A stretch of 64,000 nucleotides of DNA from an uncultured Bryobacteraceae bacterium (GCA_938027685.1 CALJAM010000001.1:186001-250000), one strand, 5' to 3'. Positions 16,740-25,481 are shown, counted from the stretch's first letter. Translations and numbers: made by a program. Notes: generated by a model not told the origin, from the sequence alone.

Positions 16740-17997
16740 CGCCCGTCCACCTCCCTGTTACTGCGGCTCGCAGGCACGCCTCGGTGTCGGCGACGATTAC
16801 CTCCGCGCCGGTCATTCCCCGCGCATAGTGCGCCTGCTTGAAGCCGTCGGTGACCAGACGCCGGCAGGGAATCCGCATGTTCGTCGGGCAAGTATCGCAG
16901 AGGATGCGACCGCCGGCGGCTTCGATGATGGCAGTCAGGCCCATGGCGTCCGCCGCGCAACGGGTCGCACGGGCCGCGTTGATCCACAACCGCACCCCGC
17001 CCGCCACCCGCCGGCCCTCCAGGCGCCGCGCGACGCGACTGATCTCGCGCAGCGAAGCGTGGGGGCAGCCGATGATCACGGCGTCCACCTCGTCGCCTGT
17101 CGCCGTCCGCAGGGAGTCGTAGGTAACGCGTAGATCGGCCTCTGTGAAGATCACGTTCTCACGCGGCGTACGACCGCCGAAGGCAGCTTCGAGCGTCGGC
17201 GCTTCGGGAGTGACCCCGACGATGTGGAACATGCTCACACCACCGGAGGTCGCCAGGGCTGCGCAGAGCTGCTTCGCTTCGTCCTGGGACGGCCTGCGCA
17301 CGCCGTCGAAGACTGGAATGCCCAGGCCGGCGATCTTCCCCGTGAAGTAGCCGAGCGCGCCCCAGTCGGTGGGATGCCGCAGTTCCGCACGCACCTCGAC
17401 GCGCAACGTGCCGCGCCGATTCTCATCGAGCAGGACGCCGAATTCCGGGACTACGCCCAGCAGCGATGCCGCGATCGCGCTCTCGTTGCCGTGTCGCACG
17501 GTGCGCGCGCCCAGAATCGAATTGGCGTAGACGACCGCCGAGGATTCGGTCCAGGCGCAGATCTCTCCTTTGATCGGTACGTTGCCCACGAGGTACGGTG
17601 CGCAGGTGAAAGTAGTCAGGTAGCCCGCGCGCACGGCCATGTCCGCGATCTCGCGCTGCACGCGCACCTGATCCGGGTTGTTCTCGGGGACCTGCAGGGA
17701 GTCCAGCGTGACGAACAGCGTGTGCACGGTCGCCACGCAGTGCGGGGCGACCGGATGGCGGCAGGCTTCGCGGAGGCCCTCGGCAAAGGTCTCCAACGTT
17801 CGGGCCGAGGCGCCCCGCGCAACTAGGTTCGGCACGCACAGCAGCACGTGGGTGTTGTCGCAGCGCACCAGCCGCCGTGCGCCCATGACCTCGCCCCATT
17901 CCACCAGCCAGCGCAGGCATTGCGCCAGATAGGGGCCGCGCGCGCCCTCCAGGATCGCCCGCTGTTCCGCCGTCAGCTCCACGGCCCTCTCCCTCAC
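16732..17997 (-). CDS. Aconitase X catalytic (large) subunit, DUF521
   Basis: 421 aa from GTG 17997, whose GTGA overlaps the stop of the upstream SagB-like gene; longer in-frame extensions would run into that gene. Features: LTAEQRAILEGARGPYLAQC at the N-terminus, CDNTHVLLCVP, GNVPIKGEICAWTESSAVVYANSILGARTVRHG (substrate and cluster region), IGCPHASLREI and CDTCP, giving the Cys residues expected to hold an Fe-S cluster. It is a [2Fe-2S]-type dehydratase by family knowledge. In bacteria the usual reaction is cis-3-hydroxy-L-proline dehydration. No pyrroline-2-carboxylate reductase or hydroxyproline racemase gene is visible nearby, so that function is not certain. Confidence 0.88.
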   Translation of the reverse strand: MRERAVELTAEQRAILEGARGPYLAQCLRWLVEWGEVMGARRLVRCDNTHVLLCVPNLVARGASARTLETFAEGLREACRHPVAPHCVATVHTLFVTLDSLQVPENNPDQVRVQREIADMAVRAGYLTTFTCAPYLVGNVPIKGEICAWTESSAVVYANSILGARTVRHGNESAIAASLLGVVPEFGVLLDENRRGTLRVEVRAELRHPTDWGALGYFTGKIAGLGIPVFDGVRRPSQDEAKQLCAALATSGGVSMFHIVGVTPEAPTLEAAFGGRTPRENVIFTEADLRVTYDSLRTATGDEVDAVIIGCPHASLREISRVARRLEGRRVAGGVRLWINAARATRCAADAMGLTAIIEAAGGRILCDTCPTNMRIPCRRLVTDGFKQAHYARGMTGAEVIVADTEACLRAAVTGRWTGDA

Positions 17998-18626
17998 CTG
18001 GACGGATAACCCACCGATTGCGCCAACACGATCCGCCGCTCGGGTCTCAGCTTCATCTGCGCCGCCAGCTTCTCGCGATCGATGGAAGCCCGCACTACCG
18101 TGGCCAGGCCTTCGGAGGCGCAGAACAGGTAAACGTTTTGAGCGATGAAGCCCGTGTCCGCCCAAGAATAGACCGTTTTGGTTTGCTCGGGCCGGTTACC
18201 CATGCGGGCGTAATCAGCCACGTAGACGAGATTGACGGGCGCCTGCGCTACGAAAGCCTGAGTGCCCGTGGCGGCTCGCAGATCTTCGGCCAGCACGGGA
18301 TTCAACCGGTGAGCCTTGGCGTCGAAAAGGTAGAGCCCCTCGGCCAGCGCGACGTAGATATCGATTTCCTGCAGGTTACTGGCCGAAGGCGCCGTGCGGC
18401 GGCCGTCGGGGCGGTTTACTCCGAAGGCGGCCCACAGCAGGTTGGAAAGCACTTGCGCAGGCAGCGGACGCGAGCTGAATTCGCGACTCGATTTGCGCTC
18501 CTTCAGCGCCTGCATCAGCGGCTTGCCGCCTTCAGTCTGCGGCGGCGGCAGCTCGATCGGCTTCAGGTCCTGCGCGAGCAACAGTACGGGGATCAGCGGC
18601 ACAAGAACGGGTAAGGAATTCTGCAT
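17994..18626 (-). CDS. Exported SagB-type nitroreductase-family dehydrogenase
   Basis: 210 aa. An N-terminal hydrophobic segment (residues 4-18, ending LLLAQ) looks like a Sec signal peptide or anchor. The nitroreductase fold follows: ALKERKSSREFSSRPL (FMN phosphate contacts), LSNLLWAAFGVNRPDGRRTAPSASNLQEIDIYVA, and ADTGFIAQNVYLFCASEGLATVV. SagB-like enzymes use FMN to oxidise or reduce small molecules or azoline rings. AAAGGAGG precedes ATG 18626, and TAGAAT 10 nt further up is a possible -10. It is coupled by a GTGA overlap to the aconitase-X large subunit, an unusual pairing of an exported flavoenzyme with a cytoplasmic dehydratase. Confidence 0.85.
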   Translation of the reverse strand: MQNSLPVLVPLIPVLLLAQDLKPIELPPPQTEGGKPLMQALKERKSSREFSSRPLPAQVLSNLLWAAFGVNRPDGRRTAPSASNLQEIDIYVALAEGLYLFDAKAHRLNPVLAEDLRAATGTQAFVAQAPVNLVYVADYARMGNRPEQTKTVYSWADTGFIAQNVYLFCASEGLATVVRASIDREKLAAQMKLRPERRIVLAQSVGYPSR

Positions 18627-18669
18627 CAGAGCCTCCTTTGCGATTCTACGCTCAAAGCCCGGGCCACAC

Positions 18670-19617
18670 TCAGCGCAACTTCATGGGCCTGCCGCCCGCC
18701 TCCTTGCTGCGCTGGGCCGCGTCCATGAAAGCGAACAGCTCCAGCGTCTCCTCGTTCGGCACCGGGGGCACGCGCGTCTGGAAAAACTTCACGATTTCGA
18801 CCACCAGCGGCCGGTAGCCGGTCTTCATTTCCGGCGTGCTGCGCAGGGTTTTCTTGGGGCCGAACACGAGCGCGCCGTAATCGGAATAAGGCCGGACGGC
18901 CTTGACGGCGCCGATGCGGCCGTCCTTCCAACGGCCCACGATGATATCCGCATGCGCACCTGAGATCCGCGTCACCTCCTCACAGCCGGTGCCCATCAGC
19001 GCATAGAGCATTTCGATGGGATGGATGGCATACCAGGCCAATTCCAGGTAATGATGTTCCTCGAACGGTCCCGGGCCCCAGGTCATGACGCCGGTGGCGT
19101 CGGGCGTTTTCAGCGCCGTGACGATCTCGCTGTAACGAAGGCTCGAGGAGCTCCACCAGGGAACCCCGGCCTCGCGTGCGAGCCGCGCGATTTCGCGGGC
19201 GTCCTCGAGCGTGGCGGCCAGCGGTTTGTCGATGAACATGGGCTTGCGCGCGGCGATGATCTGACGTGCCTGCGCCAGGTGGGGCCGTCCGTCCACGCTT
19301 TCCAGCAGTACGCCGTCCACCTTTGCGCAGAGAGTAGGGATGTCGGGCACGATCTCGACGTTGAACTTGGTGCGCAGCTCCTCCGCGTATTTGTCCACGC
19401 GCTGCCAGCTTGCCGGTAAGTCCGGGCTGCCGCCTTTGTAGGCGGCGATCACGCGTGCGCCGGGCACGTAGTCGGGCGAGGAGGGATCGTTCAGCATGCG
19501 CGTGAAAGCGATCACATGGGAAGTGTCGGTCCCTACGATGCCCAAACGGATTTCGCCCGCCGCGACGACGCCGACCGGCAGGCAGACAGCGAACAGCAAA
19601 GTGACGATGCGTCTCAT
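18670..19617 (-). CDS. Exported Gfo/Idh/MocA-family oxidoreductase
   Basis: 315 aa from ATG 19617; an ATG three codons upstream is also possible. A signal peptide (residues 1-20, MRRIVTLLFAVCLPVGVVAA) precedes an NAD(P)-binding fold with GIVGTDTSHVIAF in place of the usual GxGxxG, and the conserved IDKPLA (Lys-Pro of the family) followed by a C-terminal alpha/beta substrate domain. YLELAWYAIHPIEMLYALMGTG matches the GGxLxDxxxHxxD-like region in family members. It probably oxidises or reduces a sugar derivative. It is first of a run with SagB and aconitase X, 43 bp upstream of SagB. Confidence 0.8.
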   Translation of the reverse strand: MRRIVTLLFAVCLPVGVVAAGEIRLGIVGTDTSHVIAFTRMLNDPSSPDYVPGARVIAAYKGGSPDLPASWQRVDKYAEELRTKFNVEIVPDIPTLCAKVDGVLLESVDGRPHLAQARQIIAARKPMFIDKPLAATLEDAREIARLAREAGVPWWSSSSLRYSEIVTALKTPDATGVMTWGPGPFEEHHYLELAWYAIHPIEMLYALMGTGCEEVTRISGAHADIIVGRWKDGRIGAVKAVRPYSDYGALVFGPKKTLRSTPEMKTGYRPLVVEIVKFFQTRVPPVPNEETLELFAFMDAAQRSKEAGGRPMKLR

Positions 19618-19624
19618 CGGAGGC

Positions 19625-19630
19625 ATTGTA
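19625..19630 (-). promoter_or_regulatory. -10 hexamer TACAAT, leaderless start of the Gfo gene
   Basis: Reading the minus strand, TACAAT is followed by 7 nt and ATG at 19617, with no ribosome binding site. If this is the promoter, ATG 19626 lies inside the -10 and cannot be used, which supports the 19617 start. Confidence 0.48.
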
Positions 19631-19776
19631 CAGCGGGCCGCAAGCGGCGGAGCGGCCTGGCATGGCGGCTTGTGATTCAGAGCCGGAATGATTGTCATTC
19701 AACGTGTGGATCAGGTGCCCCGGCGGCGCTGCCGTTGCACGCGACTCGCTTGACACCGGTCCGTGACGCCCGCGGT

Positions 19777-19998
19777 GGTTCTCGGTGGGGGCGCGCTGAC
19801 ATCTTCTACTGGCGCACAGCCGGTGGCGCAGAAGTTCACTTCGTCATCGAGACCGGAGGTCGGCTTTTGCCCGTCGAGGTTAAGACCAACGAGCGACCGC
19901 GCCCAGCTGACGCGAAGGGGCCGTTGCAGTTCCTACAAGAATACCCGCAGAAATCCCGCGCGGGTTTGCTCCTTCACGCGGGGGACCGCATAGAATGA
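19777..19998 (+). pseudogene. DUF4143 ATPase C-terminal remnant
   Basis: An open frame reading ADIFYWRTAGGAEVHFVIE, LLPVEVKTNERPRPADAKG and LQFLQEYPQKSRAGLLLHAG to a stop at 19998. This is the nuclease-like C-terminal part of AAA ATPases with a DUF4143 domain. No start codon with a plausible N-terminus, no Walker motifs, and more than 300 N-terminal residues are missing. It sits in a gene-poor 730-bp gap with no mobile element visible. Confidence 0.65.
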
Positions 19999-20348
19999 CT
20001 GGCCAGTCGGATCCTGGCCGCCCCGTGGCGGATGATTTGTTGAGCGGCGGGTCGATAGGCGTCGCGTAACCCGGCCTGTCGACCGTGGCGCGAACTTAGG
20101 ACTTAATCGCCGCACCGGCGAGACTTCGCTTTCTTGACCGGACGCTATCGTCCATCCTCGTGCGGGCTCCGGCGGAGACCGCCCCAACGGGCCCGCATGG
20201 AACTGATCCGCTGCATTTGGCCCGAGAAATTCCCATTCCGCGGAGCCCTTGTCGAAGCCCGGGGATGACTGCGGGCGGAATCGCCCGACCCGCTCCCGTT
20301 TGCCTCCCTGTGCGGTTCCGATTATCCTAGGGCAGGAGGAGAACCCGC
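19999..20348. other. Intergenic region before the DegT aminotransferase
   Basis: 350 bp without a recognisable gene, RNA or repeat. GATTATCCTAGGG just before the ribosome binding site (20320-20332) could include a weak -10 for the aminotransferase gene. Confidence 0.35.
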
Positions 20349-21674
20349 ATGATGGACCGCCGAGAGTTCCTGGCCGCCACGGCTGCGCTCGCTGCCGGCA
20401 GCGACGCGAGCGCGCAACTCGCCATCGAGGGCGGTGCGCCGGTGCGCGAAAAGCCCCTGCGCGCCGATTATTGGGGCCCGCAATATTACGACGACAAGGA
20501 AAGGGCGGAGCTTATGGAGGTTTTGGAGACCGGCCGCCCATTCCGCTGGTACGGACGCGGTACCCAGCCGCCCATGAAAGTCGCCACTTTCGAAAAAGAG
20601 TTCGCCGCACGCATGCAGACCCGCTACGCCCTGGCCGTCACCTCCGGCACTGCGGCCCTGCAATGCGCCTTGGCCGCCTTAGAGGTGGGTCCGGGAGACG
20701 AGGTCATCCTGCCGGCGTGGACCTGGCATTCCTGCTTCAATACGATCGTCCACGCCGGCGCCCTGCCCGTCTTCGCCGAAATTGACGAGTCCTTCAACAT
20801 AGACCCCAACGATATCGAAAGCAAGATCACGCCCGCCACCAAAGTGATCATGGCCGTCCACCTGCAGGGCACGCCCGCCGATCTGGATCCCATCCTGCGT
20901 ATCGCCCGCAAGCACAAGATCCGCGTGCTCGAAGATTGTGCGCAGGCTGTGGGCGCCGACTACAAAGGGAAGCCGGTGGGCTCGCACGGCGACATCGGCA
21001 TCTACAGCCTTCAGTTGAACAAGACCATCACAGCGGGCGAAGGCGGCGCCGTGGTCACCAACGATCCGGTGCTTTTCGAGCGGGCCGCCCGCTTCCACGA
21101 TTTGGGAGGGTTGCGCGAGCTCCACGAGCGCGTCGTCGGGAAGCCGCAATTGGGTTGGTTTTTCGGGACCAACTTCCGCATGAACGAGTTCTCGGGCGGA
21201 GTGCTGCTCGCGCAGTTGCGCAAGCTCGACACGATCGTCAGCGCCGTGCGCGCCAATGCCCGTCGCGTCTACGAGGGCTTGCGCGACCTGCCTGGCATCC
21301 GCTTCCGCAAGCAACCTGACCCGGCCGGCGAGTTAGGCGCGGCCGTGTTCATTGACCTCGGCACGCGAGAACGCTGCGACCGGTTCCTGCAGGCCATGAA
21401 GGCCGAGGGCGTGCCCGCCAGCCGGCCTAGTGGTTCGGTCATCCTGCCCACCCTGCCTCACGTGATGAAGAAGGTCACCGTGCACCCCAAGTGGCCGTCG
21501 TTCACCATGGGCCGCGGTCCCACGATCGAGTACGGCCCGCAGTGCTGCCCCCGGACGCTGGACATCCTGGGCCGCTTTGCCGGCGTCTCCATGGATCCGA
21601 AGTTTACCGAGCGCGACTGCGAGGATATCGTCAAGGCCGTCCGCAAGGTCTATCCGGCGGTGATGCGCGCGTGA
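20349..21674 (+). CDS. DegT/DnrJ/EryC1/StrS-family PLP aminotransferase with Tat signal
   Basis: 441 aa, start ATG 20349 or 20352 with AGGAGGAG upstream. The N-terminus MMDRREFLAATAALAAGSDA is a Tat-type signal. The body has ALAVTSGTAALQCALAAL (PLP phosphate), LPAWTWHSCFNTIVHAGALPVFAEID, VLEDCAQAVGADYKGKPVG (Asp for the pyridine nitrogen) and YSLQLNKTITAGEGG (Schiff-base Lys), as in sugar-nucleotide aminotransferases. Family members act on keto-sugar nucleotides; an exported form would meet different substrates. Its stop overlaps the start of the next gene by 4 bp (GTGA). Confidence 0.9.
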   Translation: MMDRREFLAATAALAAGSDASAQLAIEGGAPVREKPLRADYWGPQYYDDKERAELMEVLETGRPFRWYGRGTQPPMKVATFEKEFAARMQTRYALAVTSGTAALQCALAALEVGPGDEVILPAWTWHSCFNTIVHAGALPVFAEIDESFNIDPNDIESKITPATKVIMAVHLQGTPADLDPILRIARKHKIRVLEDCAQAVGADYKGKPVGSHGDIGIYSLQLNKTITAGEGGAVVTNDPVLFERAARFHDLGGLRELHERVVGKPQLGWFFGTNFRMNEFSGGVLLAQLRKLDTIVSAVRANARRVYEGLRDLPGIRFRKQPDPAGELGAAVFIDLGTRERCDRFLQAMKAEGVPASRPSGSVILPTLPHVMKKVTVHPKWPSFTMGRGPTIEYGPQCCPRTLDILGRFAGVSMDPKFTERDCEDIVKAVRKVYPAVMRA

Positions 21675-22528
21675 GCGCAGTAAAGTGGATCGAACAGATC
21701 CGCCGGGACAACCGCAGCGGGGCGGCGGAGCTCGCCTCACGCGCGGCCAGCGAACTGGCTGTGTGGGCCGCCGGCCGAAGGCCGGAAGAGATCGTAGCCG
21801 CTGCGCGCGAACTCGTACGCGCGCAGCCCCGCATGGCGGCCATGCTCCACCTGGCGAGCGCTGTGCTGGCCCAGCCGAGCGAGGCCGCACACATCTGCGA
21901 GCGTTTCCTTGCGCAATTGGCGACTTCGGCCCGAGCCGCGGCCGAGCGCGGCGCCGCTCTCGTCCAAGCGCACGACGTCGTGGCGACCCACTCACGCAGC
22001 TCCACCGTCTTGGCGGCGCTCAGGCGAGCCGCGGCGGCGGGCAAACGCTTCACGGTGCTGCTGACCGAATCGCGCCCCATGATGGAGGGCGTCACGTTGG
22101 CGCGCGAGTTGGCCGCTGCGGGTATCCGGGTCCGCCTTTTCCCCGACGCTGCGGTCGGTGGGTTGGTTTCGGAAGCGCGCCTGCTGCTGGTCGGCGCCGA
22201 CGCCGTCACTCGGCAGGGCGTCGTCAACAAGATCGGCACGTGGCCATTGGCGCTGGCCGCGCGGGAGCTTGCCCGCCCCTTTTATGCCCTGGCGACGAGC
22301 GAGAAGTTCGTGCCCCCCGATTACGAGCTGCCTCCCGAACCCTTACGCGATCCGGCCGAGATCCTGCCTGATGCGCCGCGTGCGATCGAGGTCGTCAACC
22401 GCTACTTCGAGACCACGCCGCTCGATCTCTTCCAAGGGCTCGTCACGGAGGATGGAGTCCTGAGCCCGGACGCCGTCCGCAATCAGTTGATACAGTTGCC
22501 GCTGCCGCCCGCGCTACGTGGGCTTTGA
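21671..22528 (+). CDS. IF-2B-family protein (eIF-2B / MtnA / ribose-1,5-bisphosphate isomerase fold)
   Basis: 285 aa from GTG 21671, which overlaps the aminotransferase stop. Family segments: VLLTESRPMMEGVTLARELAAAGI, LLLVGADAVTRQGVVNKIGT and the KFVPP segment near the C-terminus. The GAD Asp used by isomerases is kept, but the catalytic Cys of MtnA and ribose-1,5-bisphosphate isomerases is not seen: the corresponding loop reads ATHSRSST, more like eIF-2B subunits. So it may not be an isomerase. Tight coupling to a DegT aminotransferase is not a pairing I recognise. Confidence 0.78.
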   Translation: MSAVKWIEQIRRDNRSGAAELASRAASELAVWAAGRRPEEIVAAARELVRAQPRMAAMLHLASAVLAQPSEAAHICERFLAQLATSARAAAERGAALVQAHDVVATHSRSSTVLAALRRAAAAGKRFTVLLTESRPMMEGVTLARELAAAGIRVRLFPDAAVGGLVSEARLLLVGADAVTRQGVVNKIGTWPLALAARELARPFYALATSEKFVPPDYELPPEPLRDPAEILPDAPRAIEVVNRYFETTPLDLFQGLVTEDGVLSPDAVRNQLIQLPLPPALRGL

Positions 22529-22542
22529 AAGGCGCATGACCC

Positions 22543-23487
22543 TCAGGCGCCCAGCACGCGCACCAGACGCATGAATTCTTCCTCGGTCGTGTCGTTGGGA
22601 ACCGAGCATCCGGGCGCGAGGATGAACTTGGGGCCCGCGCCTTGCGCCGCCTCGAGCCATTGCCGTCGCAGCTCCTCTTCGCTGAGGCGCCGGAAGTTGC
22701 GTTCATCGAGTCCGCCCATCAACACGCCGGAGTAATTGCGCCGCATCTGATCGAAGCCGACGCCGGTGGCGTGAGTCGAATAATGAATGACGCGTGCAAG
22801 CCAGCCCTTCGAGAAAAGATCCAGATAGACTTTCTCGCCATGCAGATGCAGGATGTTCAGAGGGGCCTGCCGCACGGCTTCGAGCAGCGCCTTGTCGAAA
22901 GGCTCGCTGAACTTGCGGTACTCCTCCCGCGAGAGCACGGCGGCGTCGGCGTTGGCGATGGCGAGGAAGATGCCCGCGGCGCCTGCCTTCAGGGCCAGTC
23001 GTGCGTGATTGATCTGGGAACGGTTGATGGCTTCCAGCGCGTCGAGCAGTGCCTGCGGCTTCTCATGCATGAGCCGGCGGACTTCGGCCGGCGAGGAGAG
23101 CTTCTCAGCCTGGTTCCAGGAGTTGAAGATGGTTTCCACGAAGTAGTTGCGCCCGGCCAGTCCCTGCCGTATGAGCTGGAGCGCACGCACCTGTTGAGGA
23201 AAGGGATTCGCGTGCACGGGAACCTTCCACCATTCGCCCCTGGGACTGGGAAAGGGGTAGTCGGACATGACCTTGACCAGGTCGGTCCGATACTTGCGGT
23301 GGAAATCCAGGGTGGCGTGGGCATGGCGCTCGCCGGGCTCTTTCTCCAGGCCGAAATGATGCCAGAAGCTGAACGGGGGGCGGTCGAGATCGGCGCCCGC
23401 CAGCGCGCGATCCACGCGCTGGCGGCCGGTAAGCCGTGCCGGCGCGGCTGCGGCGGCGGAAATCAGGAACTGGCGTCGCGAGAGCAT
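22543..23487 (-). CDS. Uroporphyrinogen decarboxylase-family protein with Tat signal
   Basis: 314 aa. The N-terminus LSRRQFLISAAAAAPA is a Tat-type signal. The UroD TIM-barrel fold is suggested by GRQRVDRALAGADLDRPPFSFWHHF near the start, AGAAGIFLAIANADAAVLSREEYRKFSEPFDKAL, NILHLHGEK and the late GGLDERNF and FILAPGCSVPNDTTEE. The family includes real heme enzymes and methyltransferases of corrinoid systems; this version is shorter than HemE and is exported, so it is unlikely to be HemE. Its ATG overlaps the GlcD stop by one base (TGATG). Confidence 0.82.
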   Translation of the reverse strand: MLSRRQFLISAAAAAPARLTGRQRVDRALAGADLDRPPFSFWHHFGLEKEPGERHAHATLDFHRKYRTDLVKVMSDYPFPSPRGEWWKVPVHANPFPQQVRALQLIRQGLAGRNYFVETIFNSWNQAEKLSSPAEVRRLMHEKPQALLDALEAINRSQINHARLALKAGAAGIFLAIANADAAVLSREEYRKFSEPFDKALLEAVRQAPLNILHLHGEKVYLDLFSKGWLARVIHYSTHATGVGFDQMRRNYSGVLMGGLDERNFRRLSEEELRRQWLEAAQGAGPKFILAPGCSVPNDTTEEEFMRLVRVLGA

Positions 23488-24902
23488 CAGGCTACGGCTC
23501 CTTCACGAATGCGCACGGGCGCGAAGGCCGGAGGCAGCACCTTGCCCGGGTTGAGCAGGCCCTGCGGGTCGAACAGGCGCTGAAGGCGGGCGAAGGCGGC
23601 CAGGGTGTCGGGACCGTACATCAAAGGCATCAGGTCGATCTTCTCCAGGCCCACGCCATGTTCGCCGGTGATGGTGCCACCCAGCTCGACGGCGTAGCGG
23701 ATGATCTCGGCTGCGGCCGCCCGCGCGCGATCGAACTCGCCCCTCCGCCGGGCGTCGTAGAGGATGATGGGATGCAGGTTGCCGTCTCCGGCGTGAAAGA
23801 TGTTGCTGATGACGAGCCCGTAACGCTCCGAGACTTCGTGAATGAAGCGCAGCGCGGCAGGCAGGCGGGTGCGCGGCACGACGCCGTCCTGCACGAGGTA
23901 GAAGGGACTGACGCGACCGATCGCGCCGAAGGCGTTCTTGCGTCCTTTCCAGAGCAGCTCGCGCTCGCCGGCCGAACGGGCCACGCGCACTTCCCGGCTG
24001 CGGCAGGCCCGGCAGACCTGTTCCACCTCGACGGCCTGCTCCTCGACCGCCTCCCGCAGACCCTCCAGCTCGATCAGCAGCACCGCCGCGGCGTCCTTGG
24101 GGTAGCCGGCATTCGTAGCCTCCTCGACCATGCGCAGCATGACGCCGTCCATCATCTCCAGCGCCACGGGCGTGATGGCGCGGGCCGTGATCTCGCTCAC
24201 CGTGCGCGCCGCATCTTCGCTCGAATCATAAATGGCCAGAAGTGTTTTGACATGCTCGGGCAGGCGCATGAGCCGCAGCACGACTCTGGTGACCAGCGCC
24301 AGGGTGCCTTCCGAGCCGACCACCAGCGAGGTCAGGTCGTACCCGGGCCGATCGGGTTCCTTGCCGCCGAGCTGCACGACCGTGCCGTCAGCCAGCACGA
24401 CCTCGAGGCCGAGGACGTGGTTGGTGGTTACGCCGTAAGCCAGCGTATGCGGGCCGCTGGCGTTCTCGGCCACGTTGCCCCCGATCGTGCAGGAGCGCTG
24501 GCTGGAGGGATCGGGAGCGAAGAAGTACCCACGCCCCTGCACTGCCAACGTCACGTCCAAGTTGGCGACACCGGGCTCCACCACCGCGCGTTCGTTCTCC
24601 AGGTCGAGTTCGAGGATTCGATTCATGCGCGTAAAGGCGACCACGAGGCCGCCGTTGGCCGGCACTGATCCCCCGCTCAGACCGGTCCCGGCACCACGTG
24701 CCGTCACCGGGACGCCGTAGCGAGCGGCGATCCGCACGACGGCGGCCACCTGCTCGGTCGAGCGCGGGAAGACGACCATCTCGGGCCGCCCCCTGTCCGG
24801 GCTGCCGTCGTATTCATAGAGCACCAGATCCTCGGGTGCGTCCAGGTAGCCGCCCGGCCCCAGCAACCGGGCCAATTCCCGCCGAGCCTCACGCGGAATC
24901 AT
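23487..24902 (-). CDS. FAD-linked (glycolate/lactate) oxidase, GlcD type
   Basis: 471 aa from ATG 24902 (ATGA overlap with the TlpA gene). The N-terminal FAD-binding PCMH domain has VTARGAGTGLSGGSVP and TIGGNVAENASGPHTLAYGVTTNHVLG; the C-terminal FAD-oxidase domain has HAGDGNLHPIILYD and a final GEHGVGLEKIDLMPLMYG and LNPGKVLPP. It oxidises a 2-hydroxy acid such as glycolate or D-lactate in the cytoplasm or at the membrane. No GlcE or GlcF partner genes follow, so the electron acceptor is unknown. Confidence 0.92.
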   Translation of the reverse strand: MIPREARRELARLLGPGGYLDAPEDLVLYEYDGSPDRGRPEMVVFPRSTEQVAAVVRIAARYGVPVTARGAGTGLSGGSVPANGGLVVAFTRMNRILELDLENERAVVEPGVANLDVTLAVQGRGYFFAPDPSSQRSCTIGGNVAENASGPHTLAYGVTTNHVLGLEVVLADGTVVQLGGKEPDRPGYDLTSLVVGSEGTLALVTRVVLRLMRLPEHVKTLLAIYDSSEDAARTVSEITARAITPVALEMMDGVMLRMVEEATNAGYPKDAAAVLLIELEGLREAVEEQAVEVEQVCRACRSREVRVARSAGERELLWKGRKNAFGAIGRVSPFYLVQDGVVPRTRLPAALRFIHEVSERYGLVISNIFHAGDGNLHPIILYDARRRGEFDRARAAAAEIIRYAVELGGTITGEHGVGLEKIDLMPLMYGPDTLAAFARLQRLFDPQGLLNPGKVLPPAFAPVRIREGAVA

Positions 24903-25420
24903 GATTCCTCCAGCAGGCGCCGTATGCGTTCCATCATGGCGGCCTCGGTCCAGTCCGCCGGTCCGATGATTTTTTCGCGCACGCGTCCGCGACGATCGAT
25001 CAGGTACGTCTCCGGGAACTTGAACGTGCCGTAACGTGAGCTGATCCGTGCTTCCGGGTCGCGCGCCGTCAGGAAGGAGACTCGGGCCCGCTCCAGGAAC
25101 CGGCGGTAGGCATCGCTGTCGCGATCGACGCTGATGCCGAGGACGACAAGGCCGGAGGATGCGAACCGCTGCTGGAGCCTGTCGAGTGAGGGCATCTCTT
25201 CGATGCAGGGTGGGCACCAGGTGGCCCAGAAGTTCAGCACCAGCAATCGGCCGCCGAAATCCGAACGCGAGATCGTTCGCCCGTTGTCGGTGGTGACGCT
25301 GAAATCCGGCGCCCTGTCATTGACGCCCACCACCGGCGTGCGCAACGCCGAAACCACGCCGTAGGCAAGCAGGGCCATACAGCCTATGATTCCCACCTTC
25401 AGCGCCCTTTCCAGCTTCAA
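24899..25420 (-). CDS. Membrane-anchored thiol-disulfide oxidoreductase (TlpA/ResA type)
   Basis: 173 aa. One N-terminal transmembrane segment (about residues 9-28), then a thioredoxin fold with LVLNFWATWCPPCIEEMP, the WCPPC redox site of periplasmic TlpA/ResA proteins, and FKFPETYLIDRRGRV with the cis-Pro region. It should keep partner cysteines reduced on the outer face of the membrane. Start is TTG 25420 with GGGAGGG 11 nt upstream; uncertain. Translationally coupled to glcD by ATGA. Confidence 0.88.
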   Translation of the reverse strand: MKLERALKVGIIGCMALLAYGVVSALRTPVVGVNDRAPDFSVTTDNGRTISRSDFGGRLLVLNFWATWCPPCIEEMPSLDRLQQRFASSGLVVLGISVDRDSDAYRRFLERARVSFLTARDPEARISSRYGTFKFPETYLIDRRGRVREKIIGPADWTEAAMMERIRRLLEES

Positions 25421-25481
25421 CTCCGGATGTCCCTCCCGCGGGCGCAGCCCGCGCTCCTTGTCTTTCAGGCTAGCAGAGTGT

